Shown: piece by piece, positions 32,267 to 43,737 of the stretch
Layout: every line of letters starts with the position of its first letter
Position numbering within the stretch: position 1 is the first letter of the stretch
NCBI GenBank assembly: GCA_014529385.2
Contig: CM043950.1
Coordinates: 77,683,935-77,743,934 of the forward strand
Direction of reading: 5' to 3'
DNA length: 60,000 nt
DNA from: Adiantum capillus-veneris
Lineage: Eukaryota; Streptophyta; Polypodiopsida; Polypodiales; Pteridaceae
Translations under genes and position numbers: made by a program
The notes under the pieces: generated by a model
What the model was told of the DNA's origin: nothing
What the model saw: the letters and a program-made list of their open reading frames with translations, nothing else
The model's database searches: none

Positions 32267-33221
32267 TCAGGTGAATGAGATGTATGAGTAGATCCTTGAA
32301 GTGCCCGACTGTTGGATTTCACTCTCTTTGGAGAAACATGTGTGTGTGTGTGTGTGTACTGGTGGAAGTTGCATCACTAGCATGTCCAAGATTCTATGTA
32401 ACTGGCGGGGTGAGGAAACACCCTCAAACCATACTCTGCAATACTCAAAGTATTTCATTGGCTTTGTATGCATCTTGGAATCGTTGAATATCACATGTGA
32501 GATGCGTATGAGGTTCTTAGATTTCGGGTTCCAGAGGTGATATCCCATCTTTCCATCTACACCATGTCCAATGAAGATGCACTTGTGTGATTTGAGGTCC
32601 AGCTTTTGTCTAAACACTTTTTGCACATGTGAGAACGCCTCACACCCAAATACATGTAATCTATCATAATTGGGCTCTTTGCCCGTCTACATCTCCTACA
32701 GAACCTTGTACTTTAGTGGTGTACTGGGTGATCAATTGATTAAATAAGCAGACATCCTAGCAGCTTCTCCCCAAAATTCTTGAGGTAAGTTGGTCATAGA
32801 CAACATAGATGTGGTGGGTGTAAAAGATGTGGTAAAAAATGTCTTCTAATGCCTCGTTTATTGCAAAAGTCCTTGAACTCGAAGGAGATGTACTCGCCTC
32901 CATTGTCATTGCACGAAGATTTAAGCTTTCTACTTGATTGGTTCTTGATCAATGCTAAGAACTTTTGAAAGACACTAAAGATGTCTCTCTTTTGCTTCAA
33001 GAGATAAACCCACACCTTTCTATTAAGAGTCGTCTATGACTCTTGATCAATGCTAAGAACTTTTGAAAGACACTAAAGATGTCTCTCTTTTTCTTCAAGA
33101 GATAAACCCACACCTTTCTATTAAGTTCTCCTAGAGACTTGACTAGCATCGGTCCACACAAGTTGCTATAAACGACATCTAGAGGACTCTCTAACTCCAT
33201 ATCCAAAGGTGTTGATGTCAA
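32267..33221 (-). pseudogene. Copia M integrase
   Basis: The minus strand shows VYSNLCGPM (usual HSDLCGPM), VWVYLLKKKRDIFSVFQKFL, a second copy of that block, then CNDNGGEYISFEFKDFC (second catalytic D present) and RGIRRHFLPH. The NGVAER block carrying the catalytic E is lost near 32830-32790, replaced by PHLLHPPHLC. The integrase C-terminal part (LKSHKCIFIGHGVDGKMGYH, LWNPKSKNLIRISHVIFND) lies at 32600-32480. A GT microsatellite (32338-32359) follows in the linker to RT. Confidence 0.88.
32943..33125. repeat. 98-bp tandem duplication in copia M integrase
   Basis: TCTTGATCAATGCTAAGAAC begins at 32943 and again at 33041. The two units run through to CACACCTTTCTATTAAG at about 33027 and 33125 and are almost identical. 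The duplication doubles the VWVYLLK block and, since 98 is not a multiple of three, shifts the frame. Confidence 0.93.
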
Positions 33222-33227
33222 CCTAGT

Positions 33228-33749
33228 CTATTTGCCATAGATACAATGCTCACATAAAGAGAAGTTAGAGTAATCTAGCACAGGACTAAAACCATAACAC
33301 TGTAAGACTTTCATTCCCTTTTGACTCATATGTCTTCGCCGGCGATGCCACAACTCTGTAGACAGAATCTTGGCTACACAATTGGAATTCTCTTTCATTG
33401 AAGAGACATAAAGCGAGTACAATGAGCCAGATTTTTGGCCTTTAAACGTGACCAAATTTCCCTTCTTGATAATCCAAGAACCATGAGAAAATATGGTAGT
33501 GTAACCCAAATCATCCACTTGTCCAACTAACATCAAACTCATTATCAATATGGGTGCATGTCTGTCATTATGCAGCATAAACTCAGTGCCATTACACATA
33601 GAAAACTTGATGCTTCCCACACCGCATATATCAAGCTCGTAAGAATTTCCTAGATTCATCGTGTCATGTGTGACAGTGTATGTAGAAAACCACACCTTGT
33701 GAGGAGTCACTGTGACCACAAAGCTCCATATTTGTGATACTGCAGCCAC
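33228..33749 (-). pseudogene. Copia M protease remnant and GAG-pre-integrase domain
   Basis: A minus frame of 173 codons. The first residues (FVVTVTPHKVWFSTYTVTHD) are the end of a copia protease motif (usually DSGASxHVTPxKxWF) with the catalytic DSG gone. MNLGNSYELDICGVGSIKF and DDLGYTTIFSHGSWIIKKGN follow, then the GAG-pre-integrase zinc finger (LWHRRRRHMSQKGMKVL, LCEHCIYGK). The frame stops at 33228 where the integrase begins. Sequence homologous to gag was not found upstream of 33749. Confidence 0.88.
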
Positions 33750-34829
33750 AAAATTGAAACATACTAAAAGTTATGCGACTTATGAGTCAGTTGTCTTGAG
33801 AAGATTCTTGATAGAGATGGATTTTTTAATCAGCGGCAGATACCATAATCTTGAAAAATGTCTGCTTCGCTGTAATCCAAGAGCTTCTTCGTTTTCTTCA
33901 ATAAGTTGTCTTCAATTGCTTCATGGTGTTTGTCTTCGTATCCTCCCCTTGAACAAGTGCTTCTTTCCCCCTTTTGTTCTGCAATCAAGATTTATTCAAA
34001 AAAACAAATGCAATGCAAAAATATTAATGTAAAATAACTGCTAATGCGGATGCTAATGATGGTGTTGCCGATTTATTCCTCCCTCAAAGTGAATTTTGAA
34101 ATTCCCCCATCATGCCTTAGAGCGGTCTCTGCATTTGGAGAGTCTGCAAGGCAAGTTTTTGGACTCTGTACAATAGCACAATGACATTGTCCTCCTTAAT
34201 GATAGATGTAGTGAAATACATTGCAGAAATTGTGCTTAGCTGCAAAGTTTTTGGAGTTTAAATGAGAGAGAGAGAGAGATAGAGAGAGAATTCCTTCGAT
34301 TTTGTGAAGCTGCTCTTCATTAGAGTGAAGCCCCTCTTCACAATTTTTGATCTTTGCTTTTAAAGTGCAAAGCTTTGTAAAGATCTCCTTTGTTGATGCT
34401 CCAAGGAGCCCATATTTTCTTCTTTGCAGCTTTGGGGAATGCTTGATGCTTGAAGACTTTTATGCACCATTGTGTAGCTCTTTGAAAATTGTTGTCCGAT
34501 GCAGAACTACTTGTGAGACATGCCATTTAAGAGAGAATAGCACTCATGTTTTACCTGTAGTGTGGGAAAGCCCCTTGAATGAACTAGGCTATGAACCCCA
34601 TGGAAAGCCACTCCAAATGGGAAAGCTTCAGGGCAAGTTGAAGCGCGGGAAGGGGGACCCTATAAGGGTGGACACTAATCATTTATAAGTGTAGTTCATC
34701 GCTCAGGTGAGGTGCGTGGCTGGACTGGTCGGACAGCAAACCAAACGGGTAGAGCTGGTGGATTGGCCCCGTAGAGAAGAAGGAGACGGATGGAGTGGAT
34801 GACCGAGGACCACCAATTAGGCCAGTGGC
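33750..34829. other. No gene recognised
   Basis: Lies between truncated copia M and the family X leader. It holds a GA-rich microsatellite at about 34266-34292 and small open frames with no recognised domain. Confidence 0.4.
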
Positions 34830-35500
34830 GGACACGCTTTGGTATTAAACCCACTTGATCGTGTGAGGCTAAATTTTGCCTGGGCGGCCTTGTGTGTGAG
34901 CGTCCATGTGGCCTTTTGACTTTGAGCTCCCCAAAGAAAAAGTGGGTTTCCCACGTGGTTGAAGGCAACAGATGGGGGAAAAAAAATATTCTTGCTTTGA
35001 GCATTAAATTCCCTAAAGCACACACACACACACACTTTCTATGTCTGCCGACTTCAGGAAAACAAAGATTGACCACAATATTGCCAAGCCAATTGGGGAT
35101 GTTAATGCCCACTGGTTTCAATAATTTAGGGCTCTATATAAAGCTCTTGATACATGCTACGCATACACACCAATTGCAAGTGCTAATTTTGCTAGAGTGA
35201 GGAACAACTTTTGATGCAAGATGAGAGGAAGTAGGCTTGAACTCAATCTAAAATGCCAATGCAAGTTGCTCATGACAGATGAATGAACTCTAATGCTAAT
35301 TAGGTTTCCAATTAGCCAATGAGTAGTGCCCAAGAGTCTTTAACTCAAGAACATGCTCATGCTAGCCACAAAAGTACTAATTCGGCATGAGATATGCAAT
35401 AGAAGAGTGAACCTAACAGCTCTTGCTAGTGATAATTAAGAAATGCTAATCATAACAACATACAAATGCATAAAGACAAACCTAGATAGCATAACCTGGT
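34830..35500 (-). other. Family X leader, inverted copy
   Basis: Similar to 21151-21770 read on the other strand. It contains a CA microsatellite at about 35020-35034. Where the plus copy runs into chromovirus pol, this one runs into unrelated sequence near 34700. Confidence 0.65.
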
Positions 35501-35512
35501 GCTTTGATACCA
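35501..35512 (-). other. Family X primer binding site, inverted copy
   Basis: The minus strand reads TGGTATCAAAGC, one mismatch from the iMet PBS, two bases inside the LTR edge. Confidence 0.8.
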
Positions 35513-35514
35513 CT

Positions 35515-35840
35515 TGATGGGAATGGGATCGTCCTAGCTAGGGTGGATGAAAGAGAAACATCATGCACACAAGTGAGTGTGTGTAGGCTAGATTATCACT
35601 TAAGCGAATTAGGTTCCAAGATGAATTAACTTGGACTCATAAACACAATCTTGAGGATTTGCTAGCCCATCACAAGCTCACCATTAACAAGGGAGATGTA
35701 ATGCAAAAGAAATGGGTTTGCTTATTCATGAAATAAGCTTTAAGTAGCTCTACAGCCTTGCACCATTGTATGTGGGATATTCCACCTTTTCTCTCCTTGA
35801 CTCATACTCTATTACTCTAGGACAAAGCTCACACCTTACA
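35515..35840 (-). repeat. Family X LTR, inverted copy (326 bp)
   Basis: On the minus strand it runs from TGTAAGGTGTGAGC to CCCATTCCCATCA and matches the copy at 20817-21136 with scattered substitutions and short indels. Confidence 0.85.
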
Positions 35841-36077
35841 CTCTTGTCATATGGAGTAAATTTCATCAATCACGTAGTTCTTCAGGTGATTTGTAAATCT
35901 CGTGTCTCTGAAGTACTTGATCAATCTTTTCACTTATGTGCTAACCTACAATTGACGTGTGTACTACACTCTGGCAAACTTTTCTGCCAAGAATTTGTCA
36001 AAATCTTCATTCTTTTCTTCACTTCTCGCACTGAATTTCCATTTTTCTTTGCCTACTTACCGAGAGATGTTGTCTCC

Positions 36078-36133
36078 ATCAAATTATCCACGAGAACCCA
36101 TGTATAATCGGGGGTTCTCGTGGATAATTTGAT
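36078..36133. repeat. Perfect 22-bp inverted repeat with 12-bp loop
   Basis: Left arm 36078-36099 (begins ATCAAATTATCCACGAG), loop 36100-36111 (ATGTATAATCGG), right arm 36112-36133 (ends GTGGATAATTTGAT). The arms are exact reverse complements. Confidence 0.97.
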
Positions 36134-36522
36134 AAGACAGAGCGATGAAGACGGGAGTACACCCGATGCATGATGTACAAAGGGTAGGAGTGGCTAATAA
36201 GTCCAACATAGAGACACAAAGATTCTTTCACATATACATAAAATCTCAATTGGAGCCATAAATACAAACCAAGGTGCACGTAATAACATCTTCATGCTTT
36301 AGAAGCGTAAAAAATGTTCATGACCTACAAATCCTTGAATATGCATGTGGAGTTTCCCTATCATAGGCGTGCATGAAATTCTTGTCCTTCAAAAGCGCCA
36401 TCAGAGTCTTCTTTAGCTCCAAGGAGTGGATACCTAACTTGGATGCTCAGTGCTTGGGAAAATAGTTACACGTGGGTTCTGGATCAAATAAGATAAAAGG
36501 ATTCTTGATCATGAATCTTTTG

Positions 36523-36625
<103 letters not shown>

Positions 36626-36839
36626 GATGTATATCCTAGAGGGATTAGAAGCTTATTGAGAGAAGACATATTACTAGCCTACACTTGAAAGGCTGCATTG
36701 AGACTGTCTCACGGAGAGAATTTGGCTATTCTATTTGTGTATGTGTGCCATTGAGATAGTGTCATGAATAAAATCCAAACCATGTCACTCGTGATGCTTG
36801 AGATTATTGCACTACAATAATGTGTCCCTCGGCCCATTT

Positions 36840-36848
36840 ATGTGTGTT

Positions 36849-36889
<41 letters not shown>

Positions 36890-36920
36890 GGGGGAGGGGG
36901 GGGGGGGGAGGGTGTGTGTC
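36840..36920. repeat. Second compound (GT)n(GA)n microsatellite with G-run
   Basis: GT units, then GA units, then a G-rich run ending in TGTGTGTC, about 300 bp from the first one. Confidence 0.95.
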
Positions 36921-38383
36921 ACACAACTTGCAAAGTGAGAGAACAATTTGATAGAGTAGGTTAGAGAAAAAGTATATTAATCTAATACTATGAACCTTAG
37001 AGTCACCCAAACACGAGTTGCAAAGAGAGAGAAATTTCATAACTTTTGTTGCAAAGAGAGAGCAATTTCATAACTTAGATTAGAAGTACATTAATCGAAT
37101 GAATGCGAGCCCTACTTACCACAATGTCTTTGTAATGGGAGGGCACGATGCACCAACAGAAAAGAATAGTCCGAACAACTTTAAGCACTTCAAATAGCTA
37201 TTGAACTAAAAGAGATGCACAACACACAAGATAAGGAGTGGGAGAGTTCCAGCCCAAGAGAGCACTAGCCGTGAACCCTGGCTCTTCTTTCCATATTTCT
37301 TTGACTCAATACAAGTTGGTACTCTATGCTCTGCACCTCCACGAGGGAGCGTACCAAAGAATGAATCCTAGGCACAATTAAAAACCCTTTTGCCATGAAG
37401 AGCAGTTATATGAAAAGCTTTAAAGTTTTGAAAGCATTTGGTTCCACAATCTAACATCCAAAGCTACCAATGTGTTTCATGGAAATCCGTACAACTATCA
37501 TGTCATCAACATAACATGACTACATCTACATAACTGCCACGTCATCAACAATTTATGCACGAATTGAGTGTGTTTATGTGTGTGTGTGTGTGTAATCCTG
37601 CTTTATTTATTGTCTTTAGATTCTTAGGGGCCCCATAATTTTGTGGGAACTTCTTTAAAAATTTCCCAACTTGACGAGGTTTTGTAAGTTGGTAAAACTT
37701 CTTCTGCCGCTTCTTCTTCTTCTTTTCTTTCTTCCTCTTAAGGTTTAGGCCCCTCGGTTGGTATCTGCAAGTTGGCTTAAGTATTCAATGGCTTGACATG
37801 TCAATAGTTTGTGACTCTCTCTCAATAATGCTAGGGTTGATTCTGCAATCTGCTCATGCTAGGGCTGGTATTTAGAAAACACTGGGGCTGATATGGGAAC
37901 TAACAAAACGCTAGGTTGTCTTGTGGTTGAAAACACTGATCTCCTGTCGGTTCTTGCTGAGAAGGTGCACTGCCAGTTTTGTTGGAGCTCTACTACCTCT
38001 TCTGCCAGATAGTGCTAGCACTAGGTTTCTTTTAAAGAAAATAGCAACTATTCCCTACTCACTTTCCCAACAAATTCACTTATTAATAATAAGCGAAAAA
38101 TGGCTAAAATAGGGAAAATGGGTTGAGTGTACTGTTAAATGATTAAGATGGCTATAGATTGTAATGTTGATGTCATGTTGTGTGCAACCAAAGGATATGC
38201 AACTACTCTAAGTGCTTGGACATGCACGGCATGCACAGAGGCTCACAAAGGTGCCATAACAGTTCATAAGGTGACCTGAATCCTAGACCTGAAGTAGCTT
38301 GTCCACATGTACATAGGGTTAGATGTGCACGTGACACTGTTTTCTATCACTCATAGGATTATCTTTGACATCATCAAACATAG

Positions 38384-41016
38384 GGATAGTTGTTTTTTGG
38401 CTCTTCATAATTATCATAGTGAGCTACCTCACCGTACCAAAATCACCCAAACACTGTGGCTATCCCTAACTTTTCATTGTACATAGGCGAGTGTGAGTTA
38501 AGGGACTTTTCCCATATCTCCTTAAAACTCTTAGCTAGCTCATAATTTGGGCTAGTTGAGCCAAAAAAATAAAATAAATAAATAAAATAAAATATATTAT
38601 GACCCATTTGTGTGTAAATATTTCATTGTATATAGTGCCAAAATATAAGGATTTTTCATAACTATATTTATTTAAACATTTCTACCCAGGTGTGTTTATT
38701 TGCCTATGTATGCAATGTACATTGAATCACCATTACCACAATTTTCTTACCATATTGCATACTCTTTATTCCATATAAAAATATATTCACACAAGCTTCT
38801 CTTATTTTTGGTGTGAATCCACTTCTAAGAAAAAACCTCAAAAATACTTTCCACCATTAGTCATTTCCTTTCACTAAATTCTTATTTCCTACAAGAACTC
38901 ATTCTTACTTCCTATAAATAAATATACATCAATAAAACAATTGAGGGCCCTCCTCATTTGATTTCCTATATTTCCTATATTTTATATATTTATAGCCCAC
39001 ACTATTTTAGATTCCATAAATTGTTTATATATACTAGCCTGTCTTTTTCATCATATCCATATATTATATTTATGCATAATCCACAACCAAGCATATTTTT
39101 AAACCTCTAAGAATCAATTATGTCATACTCTCATGCAAGGAGGGGCTCACCTTTGGAGCCATATGCAAATTCAACAAAAGGGGGGCCACAAAAGTCTTTT
39201 TTGTGAAGAAAAGTAGGCATTTTGGTGGGATTTTTTATATCCATCTCCACTCCAAATTTGAAGTGGTGTTTAGAAGACAAAATGTGGGCCAAGAGTTGAA
39301 TATTCACATCAAACATTTTCATAATTTTCAGAGTACCACCGGTGAGGTATGATTTTTTGATTGGACCCCAGTCTACCCACTTTTCTCACAAGTAGCCCAT
39401 AGTCTTCTCTCACCTCTTTCCACACTTCTACACACACACACACACACTCATTCCTCTCAATTCATCACTCAAACCTGCACCTTCCATGTTTTCTCTCACC
39501 TTCTTCACCATTAACCTCCCCTCTTACTTCCATAGCACTCATATGAGCTCTCCATGTACATACACCATCTCTATTACTTCCAAAGTACAAATCCATATTA
39601 CCCCTTCTCTATATACATAAATTCAGCATGTAAACCATGCTTAACCTCTGCAAATTGAGAGATCTCATAAATTGAATTTCCATTTTTATCACGGTAATCA
39701 ACTTTGGCGGCAGTGGCATAAAGAAGAGAAGAAGAAGAAGAGGGTTGGTAGTCATTTTGAGAACTTACACAAGTAAGTCCAAAAATTCTTCAAGCTTCTC
39801 CATCACAAGGATTTTCTCACTTCATTCAACCATCTTACTTCAACCATCCATCTCATTCTACCCATTGTAACATACTAATAATTTGCTAGTGATTATTAAC
39901 ACTAGCCACTAACATACTAACACAAAATAGCCATTGACCTAACCATAAAAGACACCTCACCTCAAGACATGTGCATAGTAACTCTCTCTCTCTCTCTCTC
40001 TCTCCTTACTTAAAAATTTACTTTCACCTTATCTACCATCAATAATGCTCTTTTTTGAGCCCACATCCATGAATCAAGCAGACAAAGAAGGCCCGCAATG
40101 TTTTGATATTAAGAAAAAATCATAATCTTGATTTGTTAGATTGTAAATTAGGATTTCCAAATAAACTTAATGAGGGTCTCCAACCTATATATAGGCCCCT
40201 CTCCTTCTTGTAAAACAACCTCCAACATCTCACATAGCACCGCAACACTATATGCGTGAGGAGAGATTTAGGCGTAGCAACTACTTTGTGAGCTTCACTT
40301 TTGGTGTTTGAGAAGATTTCAAGCTACACATTGCAAGTGAGAAAGCGTGATTTCAAAAATATCAAAACCACTATTGTATATCCTCCTCCATCATCAATAA
40401 ATTGAGTTTTGGTGCATCAAAGGCATGATTCGACGTTCAAAACTTTGTCCTTCCATTTGTGCAATACGGTTTGGTGAATTCAAGGGGACTTACATATTTT
40501 GAGTTTCTATCGGTTGATATTGTTTTAAAAAGTGTTTTAGTGTGTTTTCATTGCAAATTTTGTGTCCATTGTAAGAGGGTATTTTGGTGAGAGGTATCCC
40601 ACACCCTAAGTCAATGTGTGTGTGTTGGCAATGATTAGTGTTTACTAAGCATTGAGTTAGTTTCATACAAGCTCAAAGATAGCATCATAACAGACCATCT
40701 CCATTTGCAAGTCACAAATAAGGTGTTATGCAACATTTCTTCGTCTCTCTCTTTCCTTTTCTCTAGCTCTCCTTGGTCCATTTTGTGTGTTTCTTGTTGT
40801 GAGGTTGCTTGTGTGTGTTTTGTGGCGCATCTTCTTGGTTGTGACAAAATCTCTCTTGCATCCTAGTTCGCATACCATAACTAGGTGGTTCCCCTATCTT
40901 GTTTGGGTTTGTTGTTGTACTGTGCTTGTGGTTGCCCCAGCCCCAATTGAGCAACACGGGAGCCTTGAGGAGCATTTAGAGGTCACCTCTCTTGTTTCCC
41001 ACCCCGGACCGCCTCA
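38384..41016 (+). repeat. Family Y copy A 5' LTR (about 2.63 kb)
   Basis: Aligns, as reverse complement, with both LTRs of copy B (49949-52537 and 55123-57714). Shared blocks include CTAGTTGAGCC, CCATTTGTGTGTAAATATTT, CTTCTCTTATTTTTGGTGT, and at the end AGCAACACGGGAGCC with GACCGCCTCA. The left end reads GGATAGTTG where copy B has TGATAGTCG or TGATACCCG; the right end is CCTCA at 41016. A TATATATAGG box is at about 40187. Clearly more diverged than the two copy B LTRs are from each other. Confidence 0.85.
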
Positions 41017-41328
41017 ATTTTAATTCCCCCATTGAGGAATAACTTTGTGCTTATTGTTCTTGTATTGCATGAATGCTTGAATTTTAGCATAATCAAGTAG
41101 ATTATATGAATCATGAAGACTTGTATGACCCAGTTTTATTTCAAGGCAACAAAAATTGATCTAGAATATGGTTTGGATTAGCATAACATAAGAAAGGAGA
41201 AACATTTTCACATAAGAATCTAGAATTCATGTTGAAAGGCCTTTCAAGACTTTGTGTGGTTAGTTGATGTCATGAGAAAAAATGATTTTTTGGAACTAGC
41301 CTTTGTGTGGTTCTAGCATTTAGAGACT
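41017..41328 (+). other. Family Y copy A leader
   Basis: Matches the copy B leader (54773-55122), including TAGCATAATCAAGTAGATTA. The PBS position reads ATTTTAATTCCCCC, degraded relative to copy B. Confidence 0.7.
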
Positions 41329-43457
41329 ATGACAAACTATACCTTTGAGGATATCCCAATCTTGTTCGGAAATCTAGAAGAAGATGTTGATGATTTTCTT
41401 GTTGATTCTAGAATGGTTTGCCATATGCTTGGAAAAATGGATGACATTGAAAAAGGAGATTGTATGCTTCTATGCGTTAGAGGCAACGCTGAGCAATGGT
41501 TTTGGAGTATGTATTCTCAGATTGAAGATGGATATACCCAAATTTCAAAGCTTTGAAGACTAGATTCTCTAAAGTTCCAACAACGGAGAAAGCATGGGCT
41601 TCATTAGGGAGACTTCAACAACATGGTGAAGACTAATATGCTTATGAGGATATTTTTTCTTGTCAATGGGGAGGATGTGGATTTTGTTCTACATTTCCAG
41701 ATTAAGTAAAAATGGAGCAATGTATTTCAGGTTTGTCTCCTTTCCTAAAGACTAAGGTCACTTGTAGTGGACCCTCTACCTTTGAAGAAGCGGTCACTAT
41801 TGCCCAAAGGAAGTTTTACAAGTACTTCTACATCAAAAATGGTTCCCATCATGCTGGAAGAACCAACCATCATGAAAGTGTTTCTATCAAGGAGTCATCT
41901 CCTTTGCCATACTTGTCTCCTTCTAATCCGACATATGCTGAAGAAGATATTTACATGCCAACTGATTATTCAAGTGTTAAAGTGTGTGGCTGAGATTCAA
42001 ATGTGGCATCTCTTTCTTCTACCTTTATCACAAACATGCAAAAATTGACATAAGATATCTCAAATGGGATTGATGATTCAATAGTGGATACATCCAACCT
42101 TTTGAAGGGCCAAATTCTAGTCAGCAGACCAAAAGAAGCTTTTGTGCAACATGATTCTATGGAGAATGAAGACATTGAAGGTAACCTTGATCCTATGGAA
42201 TGTTCTGAGAGTGTATCTTGTCTAAAAGAAGAGAGTGAAGAAGAAGATGAAATCATAGGTGGGGAGATCATATACCACATTGATTATAAAGAGATGATTG
42301 TGCACATGGGATGCCAACTCCAAAAAAAAGTAGAAGAGTGTGAGTTGAATCCATGTGAGGATAATCTTAAAGAAGTGTTTGAGGATGTTGAAAAGCATTG
42401 GTATGACCCATGTATGTTTAGCATGGGGGAACCTATCATGCAAGAAGCCAAAGTTTTCACAAAATCAAAAAGTAATCCATCAACCTTTGAGGTGGTACAA
42501 TGCGAGGAGTTACAATCTTTCCAAAGCAGGGGCTTAGAAGGGGATGAAGAACACGGGAGAGTAGTAAAAAATAAGATCATAAAAGCAAACTGTCAGAGGG
42601 TATCATTCTCTCCAATGGTGTGTTAGTGGGTGGCTTTTCATTCATGGGACAATCTCTTAGCAAGAAAATCCAAGCTTTTGAAGCCCAAATCAGCTTCACA
42701 TTGGGTTTCACCTCTTCAAATTCAACTTCTCCTCTCTTCACATATACCTTTCATCAAGGGTACCATACCTACCTTCTTAAGTGGAAGAGGACATGAATAC
42801 TTGGTGGTGAATGGATGTTCCCAAACCTTCTTCATTTGGTTCTTTGGTGTATGGAGGTAGCACATTATGATTCTTCTGGTCTTCATCATAGATGAAAAAC
42901 TTTTTGATTGCTACATGTGGATATTTCATCAATCCGTACCAAAATCTATTCCCTTCCAATGTATTGGAAGCAATAGAAACCTTCGTCTATTATCTACTTA
43001 TGTGGTAAACTATTTTCAATATCTTCCAATAGCAGATGGAAGCATGGATCAAGCTTTCCTAAATCATGAAGGTCACAGAATTTTTGACTTGATGAGCCTA
43101 CCCAGGTTGAATGAATCTTATGAGATACAGTTCAGAGATTTTCTCATACAAGCTCTTGAAGATCGTAGCAGATACATCAACTTTACACAGGAGGAAGAGA
43201 AACCAATCTTTTATATCACATTCATAGTGGTGGATGCAATGATGGACAAAAATAATATCTACAAGTTTCTTCAACCGAATTCAGTAAGTGATTACACACC
43301 ATACATCTCTCTTTGGGAAAGAAATTTCAAGAGCTTTGATCATGGGGGGTGCTTATGGAAGCTTTCTCAATGGGGGAGGTTTACTCAGTCACTTCATTAC
43401 ATCCTGCTATTGGATCTAATAACCTTTCACATCACACAAGATTTAAGAACATATTAG
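41329..43457 (+). pseudogene. Family Y copy A gag-like protein
   Basis: Starts MTNYTFEDIPILFGNLEEDV at 41329, homologous throughout to the copy B protein. The N-terminal ~200 residues look like a Ty3-type Retrotrans_gag domain (FLVDSRMVCHMLGKMDDIEK, LCVRGNAEQWFWSMYSQIED, KAWASLGRLQQHGED, MEQCISGLSPFLKTKVTCSG). A middle acidic part follows (CLKEESEEEDEIIGGE), then a C-terminal region of unknown fold (FFIWFFGVW, LFDCYMWIFHQSVPKSIPFQ). Lesions: a one-base deletion near 41548, stops near 41635, 41704, 41991 and 42050, and a frame change near 42626. No zinc knuckle, protease, RT or integrase. The element breaks off at about 43445, so its 3' LTR is missing. Confidence 0.8.
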
Positions 43458-43737
43458 GTATTTTAGTAAAAATCTCACATTATGGGAATCTCCAAATCGA
43501 CTAAATTCATGTAATTTGGGAATTTTCCACTTAAAGTGGGAAAAATTGAGGTGTCTGGTTAGTAAATAAAGTGAAAATCTCATAGGATTGTGGTGTTGAT
43601 AAATACCAAAATTCAAGAGGATGTACATTACATGGATTTGAAAAAAAACTATGAATTACATAAAACAAAGGAAGATAGAAAAAAAAATTTGTTTACAAAA
43701 TTGACTTGTATAGTCAGAATAGAAGCTCCACATAATT
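43458..43737. other. Junction stretch, nothing recognised
   Basis: AT-rich sequence between the break of family Y copy A and the 3' end of the transposase-like pseudogene. Confidence 0.4.

Larger units (their letters stand above)
29603..33749 (-). mobile_element. Copia M: truncated, rearranged Ty1/copia element
   Basis: Reading on the minus strand: protease remnant and GAG-pre-integrase (33749-33228), integrase (33221-32267), RT (32165-31271), a displaced gag fragment (31235-30990), a second copy of the RT to RNase H linker (30627-30330), RNase H (30328-29879) and the 3' LTR (29785-29603). The 5' LTR and the normal gag position are missing. The element inserted into a Ty3/gypsy RNase H. Stops and frameshifts throughout. 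Confidence 0.9.

Noticed and set aside
34696-35121. 141-codon minus-strand frame
   Set aside because: It covers the family X leader, which is non-coding in the other copy. No domain is recognised.
35766-36107. 113-codon plus-strand frame
   Set aside because: It overlaps the edge of the inverted family X LTR and has no recognised domain; probably chance.
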